The translations under genes and the position numbers were made by a program. Shown piece by piece: positions 1 through 8,739 of a stretch of 64,000 nt of DNA (positions are counted from its first letter, which is position 1; the number at the start of each line of letters is the position of its first letter). The DNA is from Agrypnia vestita (Eukaryota > Arthropoda > Insecta > Trichoptera > Phryganeidae). The stretch covers positions 434,001 through 498,000 of the forward strand of contig JADDOH010000306.1 of NCBI GenBank assembly GCA_016648135.1, given 5' to 3'. The notes under the pieces are model-generated. The model worked only from the letters and a program-made list of their open reading frames with translations, was not told where the DNA came from and searched no databases.

Positions 1-157
1 AACAATAGAGCAAAAAAAGGGCAAATAAAAATGAAATACGAAGGATATGTAAAATAGTACGATAATATAGAGGTTATAGAAATTCAATGTATTTTAAATC
101 ATTATTATTTTAATTTGATGACACATATGGGCTAGTGTGCTAGCCACGTTGAAAGAA

Positions 158-240
158 GCTAACTAACTAACCATCACGCCGCTTTTCTGCAGGGGTAGGG
201 AGAGAGGATAGAACGCCATATTCCTCTATTCCTGTTACCT
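158..240 (-). pseudogene. RT C-terminal remnant (non-LTR), very short
   Basis: A block containing CATCACGCCG, GCAGGGGTAGGG and GATAGAACGCCA. The same block recurs, longer, near 19.9 kb, 31.9 kb, 42.9 kb and 47.6 kb. In those copies the minus strand reads as the end of a non-LTR reverse transcriptase (RRYMNV, then W..I.SA.P-like residues). This copy keeps only the last part and carries no open reading frame. Confidence 0.5.
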
Positions 241-1214
241 TATTAAGAAGCTGGGACTCTAATTCTAGTAACGCAGGCCAATGTAGTGGACAATGTGCAC
301 GTGTTAAGATTTTGATTTCGAGATACACTCAGAGATTAGCTTAACCACCTTATTATTAGGATGACGAATAATATAACATAATATTCTAAGACGAAATAGA
401 CGGGACCTACTTATTTATGTACCTACGCAAAAAAATTCTATGAACAATATCAATATTTCTGTAGCTGTGGCGGAAATATTGCCATTAATTTTATATTTGT
501 GATCAAGAAATTGTTAAATGTTCGTGGTCAAAAGATTTTTTACATTTAAAATTTTGATATAAAATATGTTTGAATGGAATATGAAATTTTTGTCTTACTT
601 AATAATTTTTTAATGTCAATTTTTTTGGTAAGTTTGCAAGTGTTCAAGAAAAATAAACTTTTATACAGAGTATATGGAGATTTTAGATACACCTACAAAT
701 TTAGGCCGCGATTTGAGGCTGTGAGAAAAGTGCCATATAGCGTAGCGTAGCTTCTCGATGGCGTTAGTGACGGACATTGTTACATAGCGAATTATGTATT
801 TCGATAGCATTCATACGTGTACAATATTATATATTGGCGTTCAAGACATGATTGCTATGATAGCGCAACTCACGAGATTATCTAGAGCCATAGATACACA
901 CATTTTCGATATTTTGAAAATTTAGTCAAACACGCGGCATTAAATTACAAACTTTTATTCCATTTAAACTGCTGCTGAGGAAGAAGACAAATTTACCAAA
1001 CCCGCGAACAGAAAATCAATGGTTAGTGGACTGACAGGTTGATATTCTACTTCGTTTTGGACTGACTGTGAATCTCTGAGTTACTGAAATTGCGAAACTC
1101 CGCACATGTGTCCAAAGAATCTCATGGAAACAAAATCCGTATCTTTCTCAAAGATTGTCTCAAGTCCAAAATTACGTATAAATCTCACGTGGCCATTGTA
1201 ACGGTTGCTATTCA
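241..1214. other. AT-rich interval, nothing recognised
   Basis: No coding-like frame, terminal repeat or RNA-like fold was seen here. Homopolymer runs and AT-rich words dominate. Confidence 0.5.
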
Positions 1215-1266
1215 TCAATTTAGTTCTAAATCCAAAAAAAAAACTATGTATTTAGAACTAAATTGA
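1215..1266. repeat. Perfect 17-bp inverted repeat
   Basis: Arms at 1215-1231 and 1250-1266 (core TTTAGTTCTAAAT / ATTTAGAACTAAA) are separated by an A-rich spacer of 18 bases. It may be the centre of a decayed foldback element. No target-site duplication was seen. Confidence 0.7.
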
Positions 1267-1604
1267 GGAAACAACATTGTATTTTTTTTTAAATATATTA
1301 ACTAAGCGAAAAGTGCAATACGACATTTTGAATCATTCCCTGCAGTCAAGTGCAAGAGACACTAGTCAGACACATGAAATAGCAATGAGATGAATAATAG
1401 GAATCAACGTCATCGTATTGCGGTATGCATGTCCACGTGATCTGCGGTCGACTTGATCAGGGCCGCATTGCGTATTTTTTATTTTTTTATTAGATAACTT
1501 ACTGTATAGTGTAGTTTTTCGTATAACTTGACGAATTTTAATGCCTACACCACTATATTCTGCGGAACTACATGGCAACGAATAGCAAGTAACTTGAAAA
1601 AAAA

Positions 1605-1660
1605 AACTAACCCATAAAAACCAAATTTTTATTATACTCCCATTCTCATTTGTATTGTTT
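1605..1660 (+). mobile_element. End fragment of a MITE-like element
   Basis: ACTAACCCATAAAAACCAA followed by TTTTTATTATACTCCC and TCTCATTT matches one end of the roughly 320-bp element at 16503-16822, also present inverted at 34215-34547. Only about 50 bases remain here. The rest of 1267-2000 is AT-rich with nothing recognised. Confidence 0.6.
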
Positions 1661-2011
1661 CCAATTTGATATTCTATCAACATATTCCTCTTGCTTTAAG
1701 TTTATGTGAAAATCTATTCCATCTAAGTGAAAAGTTAATGAGGACATTATTTATCATGCATTTCATTTTAGAGTTTTTCACAAGGCTAAACTAAAGCTAA
1801 CATTCGGGAATATAATGGACATGAATTATAAATAAAATTTCATCTCCTTAATATTCCAAGAATCTTTTTAATAATTTTACCATAATGAGGATGTATATTT
1901 TTCAACGGATGTTAGTTTAAGAAAAGGTTTTTTTTTCATTATTTATAATGTTGTAGTTTTTTTTGCAGCTGTCCTAGTGTCTTGAGAATACTGCTCTTTG
2001 ACTATCCCGGA

Positions 2012-2218
2012 TAGAGTTGGTTAAATCGTTATTTTAACCGGTTATTTTCGATAGAGTTATTTGTGATTTGTATCCATGATTGATAACTTAGATATAATTT
2101 CTGTCTAGTACCGATGGTTGCCCGTCGAACTATGAAAATTCAGTTGCCAATCATCGAGGCAATCAGATACAAATCTCAAATAACGGGTAGCGTGTCACCG
2201 GTTAAAATATCATCACTA
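2012..2218. mobile_element. hAT-like foldback MITE
   Basis: Left arm 2012-2082 and right arm about 2159-2218 are inverted copies sharing TTTTAACCGGT, TTATTTG and GATTTGTATC. The ends read TAGAGTTGGT and, on the other strand, TAGTGATGAT, which fits hAT-type termini. The flanks ATCCCGGA (2004-2011) and ATCCCGGC (2219-2226) form a 7/8 target-site duplication of the 8-bp length typical of hAT. No transposase is present. The interval from 2227 to 2640 holds nothing recognised. Confidence 0.65.
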
Positions 2219-2639
2219 ATCCCGGCAGATAAACAGCGTGATGATAAGACGTTATTCATGTGCTAAAATCTTCTCCGGAATTATTATTCCCTCGAGCCAG
2301 ATCTGCGTGGCATCTATACAGTGACAGGTGAGCCCTTGGAAGTATTTAACAGATTATCTGTCATCACAGCGCGCGTGCGTCATTAATGCGGTTTTAATAA
2401 TACAGACACTGTACCATGTTGTACCATTGACAAAAACAATAATAATAACATCACGGTTGAGTTGTTTTGTACATAATAAGAAAATATTTGTTTTGCAGAA
2501 AGCGCACAATACGCAGTCGATCGCAAAGGCTTAATTTTAATTCTTCGTAATACTCATTCATTCATAAGTATTCAAAATAAAACTTCCGAATAATTAATTA
2601 CTTACAAATTTATAAATCAATAAGAAAAGAGATTCGGAT

Positions 2640-2753
2640 TAATTAACTAAAAAATCAAATTAACTAAAAAATATTTAAGCTGCTACCGGGATTCGAACCA
2701 CGGACCTCCATTTTATCCAGGTATGGCGCGTTATCCGATTTCGCCATGGCAGC
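2640..2753 (-). mobile_element. tRNA-derived SINE head (family B), minus strand
   Basis: On the minus strand 2753-2679 is a tRNA-like head. It has an A-box-like TGGCGAAATCGG (2735-2746), a B-box GGTTCGAATCC (2689-2699), and ends GCTGCCA / TAGCAGC that form an acceptor-like stem with one mismatch. It runs into an A/T-rich body with repeated TTAGTTAATT. The same head sequence recurs next to SINE bodies at 2872, 20660 and 32590, so this is a SINE and not a functional tRNA gene. Confidence 0.7.
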
Positions 2754-2871
2754 TTGGTAAATTAACGTAAACCCTATATGTAGTTTATTTTTAATTAACA
2801 CCCATATTATTCCATTTTTGAAAGCAATATATGTGTGTTAATCTTAAAAGAGACTACATTTACTAATTAAC

Positions 2872-3031
2872 CAAGCTGCCATAGCGAAATTGGATAACGT
2901 GCCATTCCCGGATAGAATATTTTTTCGTTAATTTGATTATTCTGTGTGTCTTTTCCAATTGATTAATAAATTTGTTAATAATTCACAGAACTTTGTTCTG
3001 AAATTGCAACTTCACAATAATAATGTGTTTT
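2872..3031 (+). mobile_element. tRNA-derived SINE (family B), plus strand, head deleted in part
   Basis: AAGCTGCCATAGCGAAATTGG opens a second copy in the opposite orientation to 2640-2753, so the pair is head to head. The B-box part of the head is missing. The body ATTTTTTCGTTAATTTGATT and the 3' end CACAGAACTTTGTTCTGAAA, TTCACAATAATAATGTG are shared with the copies at 20660-20815, 32590-32735 and 42362-42478. Confidence 0.7.
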
Positions 3032-3920
3032 CTTTAGTATACTTAATTATTTATCTAGATTTACGCAAAGAATCTTTCTATGCAAAAAAAAAGATGTTAA
3101 AAAGTTAAAAATTATTTTTATAAATTATGTATATTTTTAATATTGTATATTTTAGAACTTTCTACATTTTAATTTAGTTTATCTACAGAATATTGTTACT
3201 GTTTATATTCCACTGTTGGACACGATGGATCAACCTGACTCTTATACTACATATCTCGGTCTAGTTTATTAAGGAGAGAGTGAATATCTTTTACATAAAC
3301 TTAAAAAAAAAAATGTAATTCACTGAAAAATGAAACAAATGAAATGTAAAAGTATATAACCCTGTACTCACTAAGTATGCTAAAATAAATAAATAAAATA
3401 AAATAAATAAAGAATAAATATCGCATATTTTCAAAACGGCATTCTATATACAGGTACATGAACTTTAATAACTTACCCACAGAAGTAAAGACTATTGATA
3501 ATTACAATAATTTCAAGTACAAGGTTAAAGTCCCACTTCAAGAATATGCAATAAATATTGCCACATCGTTAATCTATTTGTTAATTGTCCCAAAAATGAC
3601 GCTCATAGTGCATGTTTTTCCATTGTCAGCATAAAAAAATCGTATGATTTTTTAAAAGAAACGAGGCTTAACAGTTCATTTTAAAATACATTTAGATATA
3701 ATTTGATATGTAAATATTATATGCATTATTTAATACGACGATGATATTTATTGATTATTGATTAGAAATAACGAAATACCACATTTTGTTCAATCACTTC
3801 TATTTTTACTTCTGGCAAGTCATATCGAAATTGAATTTTGACACATGACATGCACATGACTGACATGGCCGTTTGACAGGTGAAATGTGTTTAGATACAT
3901 CTTTTCTTTATATTATGCAC
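3032..3920. other. AT-rich interval, nothing recognised
   Basis: Low-complexity AT sequence with AATAAATAAAATAAATAA near 3385-3415. No coding-like frame or terminal repeat was recognised. Confidence 0.5.
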
Positions 3921-4189
3921 ATATTATGCAACCAGATTACATAGAAATGAACGCGAAACGCATATATATTTATTTTGAGGTTACATCTTACGCCTAAATT
4001 GTGAGGTTAAAACGCACACGTCACCTTATGCGTAGTCACTGTTTCTAGGTTAACTTTTCATATAAACGATGGAGAATATATTTGAAAATTGTGATGTCGC
4101 TATATTATGCACCCAGATTTCGTGGAAATGAACGCGAGATGTTACATCTTTACCTAAATTGTGAGGTTAAAACACACACGCTACCTTAA
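3921..4189 (+). repeat. Two diverged direct repeats of about 90-110 bp
   Basis: 3921-4028 and 4101-4189 share in the same order ATTATGCA, CCAGATT, GAAATGAACGCGA, TTACATCTT, CCTAAATTGTGAGGTTAAAA and ACACG. They look like an old local duplication. No function is apparent. Confidence 0.65.
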
Positions 4190-4194
4190 ATGTT

Positions 4195-4720
4195 TATAGC
4201 GCCGTTTTTGCGTAAGAGACGCTTCAAGAGCGCTTTACAGGTATGACATCCCGAAAAAATGAGTTTTTAGGCTCTTATTAGTCAGCTGATTCCACATAGC
4301 TGGGCCCGCAAAGTTGAAAGCACGTTCCGCAAACTTGGTGGCTCCAGGTCTCCTTGGTACTACCAGCCTGCAGAGTGCCTCCGATTTAGTTGACCGCAGT
4401 GTGAGCTGTCTTCCAGTGATATCGTCTGGGATACAGAGGTCGATCAAATATTGTGGTGCTTTTCTTTGAAGACTTTTGTACACCATCAGAGAGTTTGAAA
4501 TTTATCCGCTCCGGCAGGCAAAGCCAATGTAGCCGCTTCAGCATTGAGGATATCCGGGAGAACTTTGATGCCTTAAAAATAAGCCTCGCTGCAGCATTCA
4601 TCACTGACTGAAGTCTGTCGAGCTGAGTCCCAGGCTATCCTGCATATATTGAGTTACAATAATCCAGTCGCGAGATGACATACTCACTAATCAGTGACTT
4701 TGCAACGCTTTTCTAATTCA
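4195..4720 (-). pseudogene. CR1/L2-like non-LTR retrotransposon, RT C-terminal fragment
   Basis: The minus strand reads RLDYCNSIYAG, a stop, LDRLQSVMNAAARLIF, then after a frame change MVYKSLQRKAPQYLIDLC and RRPGATKFAERAF, ending near FAGPAMWNQL. RLDYCN and the NAAARL...L.WL..P.RI..K motifs are typical of the post-RT domain of CR1, L2 and related LINEs. After the stop comes TGTAAAGCGCTCTTGAAGCG and CGCTATAAACATTTA, which fits the short 3' end of such elements. It is 5' truncated, frameshifted and dead. The CR1/L2 assignment is from memory of the family's motifs. Confidence 0.75.
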
Positions 4721-4845
4721 CGCATATATATCGTCATAATCGTAGAACAACGACGCATGTGATTTTTCTCAAGTTTGCAGGAGAGCAGTTTGAAGTTTTA
4801 TTTACATAAAGACACTTTATGTCATAGCTCGATAACTACAAAAGA

Positions 4846-5833
4846 CTTTCATTTGAAACTTGGGTTAGTCATTTAAAGTGGATACCTTTAAAACCTATTA
4901 TCACTAAAATTATTAAAAAAATAGAATTTGTTTATAAACTGGGTGACGTTCCACTCGCTAAAGTCGATTCAATAAGGGATCTGGGCGTCATGCTAGATTC
5001 TAAACTCACTTTTAGAAACCACTTTGATAATATCACAAACAAGGCATATACTATGTTGGGATTTATCACCAGAATTACTCAAGACTTTAAAAATCCTCAA
5101 AGTCTAAAAATTCTCTATACATCACTAGTACGAAGTATATTGAAATATTCATCAGTTATTTGGTCACCTTATTACACAACACATATTACGAGAATCGAGA
5201 GAGTGCAGAAAAAGTTTCTACGTATTTTGTCATACAAAGCTGGTCAACACAATAACCTTCACAGCTACGAAGATCGACTTGCCTTTTTCAAGATGCACAA
5301 ACTTGAGTCCCGACGAAAAATATCCGATCTCATTGTGCTACACAAGATTCTCAGCGGAGCTATTGATTCTCTCTGTCTATCTGATATAAATTTGCATGTT
5401 AAACCCCGTATAAGAAACCCTGAGTTCTTCAGAATAAGTCAGCACACTAATAATGTCGGTTACTTTTCTCCCATTACAAGGTTGTGTCGCACATATAATT
5501 TGTATTGTGCCGACCCTAACATTGATGCTGATATTCTTGCAGACACGTTATCTTCGTTCAAAAACTCACTCATACACAACATCCATTTTCTAAACGACGA
5601 CATGAACCTATAGATCATTAAATACTAATCGCACTACACTCAAACACAAATATATAATATACATAAATGTACATGTAAAATATAATTAATTACAAAAATA
5701 CATGTTACTAGAGCGTGCCGAAGACACTTGTAATTGGGATAATGGGCATAGTCTTCACTACAATGTTTATTATCTGAGTGTCATGTACCCATTATCCTGT
5801 TAGTGTCTCTAATAAATAAAAAAAAAAAAAAAA
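4846..5833 (+). pseudogene. Jockey-like non-LTR retrotransposon, 3' end with polyA
   Basis: An open frame runs in phase from at least 4903 to the stop at 5613. It includes DLGVMLDSKLTF (early), ILKYSSVIWSPYY and RIERVQKKFLRIL, typical of the C-terminal part of Jockey-clade reverse transcriptases, where D.LGV.LD..L.F follows the RT thumb. A 3' UTR of about 200 bases follows, then AATAAATAAA and a polyA run to 5833. This is a 5'-truncated retrotransposed copy whose surviving frame of over 200 codons is intact. No target-site duplication was found. Confidence 0.8.
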
Positions 5834-6297
5834 CCTCAAATATAGTCAGCGCAGTACAACAACGTTTTTACACATGCTGCATTGTTCTACGATCGCAAAT
5901 CAGAACCGTCGTTATACGAAGTTGGTATAACGATTAAATTAATGAGAAAAATACACTTCTTATATACCACTAGATGGCTTCTTTTTTTCAATTTCAACGA
6001 TCCAAAAAAGTCAATATGGAATTTTTCGCACATCCGTCATTGTTCTACGATCATGACGATATACCACCGATTGTTGAATGTTAGATTATCAGCTTTCAGC
6101 AGCAGATAAGCAGCCGTATTCTAGCTATTTATTTATATAAATTTGATATATTTCAAATTTACTCCTACCTTTTTTCACATAACAAAAAAATTAAGGATTT
6201 AAAATTAAACATTGTTTCTGCGAATTACATTTAAGTGATTTGTAGACCTCTTTCTACTTAAGAAAGACAATCGAATTAGTATGTATAAGCCGCGCCG
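5834..6297. other. No recognisable content
   Basis: AT-rich sequence. A frame at 5882-6109 is open but its composition gives no reason to call it a gene. Confidence 0.5.
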
Positions 6298-6335
6298 TGT
6301 GTTGGTGTTTACCCATACCCGTAAATACCAACACA
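6298..6335. repeat. 14-bp hairpin
   Basis: Arms TGTGTTGGTGTTTA (6298-6311) and TAAATACCAACACA (6322-6335) pair with one G-T, around a 10-base loop. It resembles the TGTGTTA-type arms of the foldback at 15473-15703 in style but not clearly in sequence. The interval 6336-6560 has nothing else recognised. Confidence 0.65.
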
Positions 6336-6562
6336 GTGAAACAACGTGAGTCGTACGCACGGCTTGCACATCCTAATTCATAACGCTGTTTCTTTTTTAA
6401 TGGAGAAGAAATTGTAATGCTTCGAAATGGTGTCTTACTAACTTCTGTCAATTGGTCATTCACACATAGGCATTCTGAATTGAATGTGAAGTGAATCTAG
6501 AAGTCAAAAGCATATTTAATGAAATGCATTCCGTAGCAGATGTTTCATGTGTAAACATCCAA

Positions 6563-6768
6563 TATTTCTAAACTATAACTGGTTGCTGATATTTTATACG
6601 AACCGTATGTTATTCTGAGAGATGATTCTCGATGATTCATTGTAAACTTATTCAACGTCCTCCTGATGATGTTGAATAAGTTTTCAACGAAACGTCGAGA
6701 ATCGTCTCTCGGAATAACATACGGTTCATATAAAATATCAGCAACCAGTTATAGTTAAATATTATGTC
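6563..6768. mobile_element. Foldback element holding a hammerhead-like core
   Basis: Arms at about 6569-6632 and 6694-6760 are inverted copies sharing TATAACTGGTTGCTGATATT, CCGTATGTTATTC and GATTCTCGA. A second, inner inverted repeat CTTATTCAAC / GTTGAATAAG lies at 6647-6656 and 6671-6680. The centre is the hammerhead-like core described separately. The interval from 6769 to 7200 shows nothing recognised. Confidence 0.75.
6660..6699 (+). ncRNA. Hammerhead-ribozyme-like core
   Basis: CTGATGA (6663-6669), a stem GTTGA/TCAAC (6671-6675 with 6684-6688), then GAAA (6689-6692) and CGTC. Stem I would be CTC (6660-6662) with GAG (6697-6699). Stem III would be the palindrome ACGT (6692-6695), too short to close in one molecule but able to pair with a second copy. 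One extra base (T 6670) lies between the core and stem II, which departs from the standard hammerhead and may reduce or abolish activity. The core order matches the hammerhead consensus. Function is inferred. Confidence 0.45.
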
Positions 6769-7201
6769 TAAAGACCGTAATAACAACGTTAACTCTTTAA
6801 TAATCTAATTTTTTGCCCAAAGAATGAACGCGCTTAGTTGACTTGGATGTATTTGGACTATTAGAAGGTCTAATGTTTACATATAATTGAATTGATTGCA
6901 TTTTTAATTATGATGGTGGTTAGATATAAATGAACATTTTAATTTACCAGTTGAATTTTCAAACAGAAATTTATCCGTATCATTATTCTTCATAGAAATT
7001 TATCCGTTGGTGATGGCTTATTCAAGGGATTGTTGAAACTGGTTGTTTTATTGCATTCATTGAGAATTTAAATTATTTTTTAATTTTACCCTATAATTTC
7101 AATTCTTTAGTTTATTTATATGCTTTTGATAACATTTTGACGATAATTATCTTTAAAAACTCTAGGTGATCATACATATAGCGTGTATCAGTTTCCTAAT
7201 A

Positions 7202-7262
7202 TACAGTAAAATCCCGTTAATTCGAACCCCGATAATTTTAAATTCCCTATAATTCGACATTT
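7202..7262 (+). mobile_element. pogo/Tigger-like terminal inverted repeat, single end
   Basis: TACAGTAAAATCCCGTTAAT, then TTCGAACCCCGATAAT and CCCTATAATTCGACA. CAGT...CCCGTTAATTCGAA is the typical end of pogo/Tigger-type Tc1-mariner elements. I did not find the partner end, unless the hairpin array that follows replaced the interior. Confidence 0.5.
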
Positions 7263-7327
7263 TCAAATAAAAAAGTTTAAATTAGACTAAGTGAAAATAG
7301 TAAATATGTCAATATTGGGTAGGTAAA

Positions 7328-7567
7328 CAATTGTGTTTGCTGCACAGCAAACACAATTGGCCGCGCAGCGGCCATAATTGGCTGCGGAGCGGCCACAATA
7401 GCAAAAATGAAAATCTGTCAGATAGCAAACACAATTGGCCGCGCAGCGGCCATCATTAGCCGCGAAGCGGCCACAATAGCCGCCCGCAGGGCCAGGAAAT
7501 ATAGATATACTAGCAGGAAAGCAATCGGCGACAGCCGATTGCTTTCCTGCTAGTATATCTATATTTC
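7328..7567. repeat. Dense array of GC-rich hairpins ending in a perfect 34-bp palindrome
   Basis: Successive hairpins: 7328-7342/7345-7359 (15-bp arms, CAATTGTGTTTGCTG), 7359-7364/7368-7373 (GGCCGC/GCGGCC), a near copy at about 7379-7394, the same GGCCGCGCAGCGGCC block again at about 7438-7452, GCCGCGAAGCGGCC at about 7459-7472, and finally 7496-7529/7534-7567, a perfect 34-bp stem with GACA loop. The first part is duplicated with a period of about 80 bases, starting at GCAAACACAATTGG. The open minus-strand frame across it is a by-product of the repeats. Confidence 0.8.
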
Positions 7568-7965
7568 TCATTGTCTGTTAACATAAATTATGCTACCAAT
7601 ATCTTACAATACTATTTAAAAAATTTAGCATAGGAATTCTTTTGTTATTCAAAATTTTTGTTTTATTGATATAAATTTTTCCTTTGTAAGTGATTATCCT
7701 ACACCACACACAAGAACCTTGATTCTTTTTGGTGAGTTATAACATATATAATAATTTGGTTATTAATACCTATCATTTATCATATGTATTTATCTATTGA
7801 ATAAAATAAATAAAAATAAAAAAATAGATAAAAAATGTTACAAAATTATCTACCGCATCAGTAATGACGCGTAAATAAAGTATATTTTATTTTAACTAAT
7901 CGCAAGCATGAGTTAGTTTGTTCGGATAGATAGGAATAGTTGCCATAGAATGTTTGAATTTGAAT
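7568..7965. other. AT-rich interval, nothing recognised
   Basis: AAAATAAATAAAAATAAAAAA-type low complexity near 7800-7840. No gene or terminal repeat was seen. Confidence 0.5.
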
Positions 7966-8033
7966 GGGTGTTTTTGTGATGTAACAACTTCAGTAATTAA
8001 AGCTCTTGGTCTGTTGAAGCGTTAAAAAAAAAG
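7966..8033 (+). mobile_element. SINE family A, 3' tail fragment
   Basis: GGGTGTTTTTGTGATGTAAC, AACTTCAGTAATT and TGTTGAAGCGTTAAAAAAAA match the tail of the minus-strand SINE at 19549-19712. The tRNA-like head is missing. Confidence 0.65.
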
Positions 8034-8221
8034 TTTGTTTTTACGTCTGTAATTTCGATACTGCCCTCATCTGATACTTCTTTTTTTTTAAATTTTTTTT
8101 TTTAGTGCATTGGAATGAGTACTTATATGGAGTATGGAGGTAATCCGCTGCTTGATGCTTTCAGCGCGTGACCTCGATTTCACAAATAATTTGTTGATAT
8201 AAGTTCAGTGATTTTTCCGGA

Positions 8222-8436
8222 GAGTACTCCATCCTTCAGCTCGTCATGAAGGGGAAGATTGAGGGTCGCAGAGGGGTCGGAAGGAGGCGGCCCTCCTGGC
8301 TTCGAAACATCCGAGAGTGGAACGGGATAAGAAGCGTAGAAGAGCTGTTCCGCACTGCCCTGGACAGGGAAACTTTCTCCCAGATGATCGCCGTCATTGA
8401 GAGGACCCGACAGGGTACATGAAGAAGAAGAAGAAG
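8222..8436 (+). pseudogene. RTE-like non-LTR RT, last 66 codons, with GAA-repeat tail
   Basis: Frame 8222-8422 reads EYSILQLVMKGKIEGRRGVG, then RRRPSWLRNIREW and ends with TRQGT and a stop. K.G..GRR..GRRR.SWL.N.R.W is a common C-terminal signature of RTE-like insect non-LTR polymerases. The stop merges into (GAA)5 at 8421-8436, which serves as the 3' tail. The frame is clean but heavily 5' truncated. Two related tails occur at 20551-20566 and 38067-38081. Confidence 0.75.
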
Positions 8437-8739
8437 ATTTTTTCGGACGGAACTTTTCCGGACACGAATTTCGCGGTTAGGTTTGTGACGTTTGCCGTCT
8501 GTGGAGGGTGTATTTTGGGGTGAAGCTTTTTTTTTTGAAAGAAGTTTAAATCGAAAGTTTAAAAGAGAAGGCTTTAAGAAAAGTTTTAAAAGCGATTTTA
8601 CTTTAAGTTCATTTATTAAAAGTCTAATATATTATTTGAGATCTGCTTTTGCAAGCTCAAAGCTATGTTTAAAATTTATTTACGTGATTGAATCAAGTTT
8701 ACGTTTAGTCTAACATATAATTTGGCCAGTAATCGTCTA

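Noticed and set aside
2679..2753. Possible tRNA gene with A- and B-boxes
   Set aside because: The same head recurs fused to SINE bodies elsewhere, the acceptor stem has a mismatch and an AT-rich body follows. Called a SINE head.
7328..7567. CRISPR-like repeat-spacer array
   Set aside because: Repeats are palindromic and irregular, there are no unique spacers of constant length, and the setting is eukaryotic.
7287..7571. 94-codon minus-strand frame rich in GRCAANCVC repeats
   Set aside because: Produced by the hairpin array. The peptide repeats mirror the DNA palindromes.
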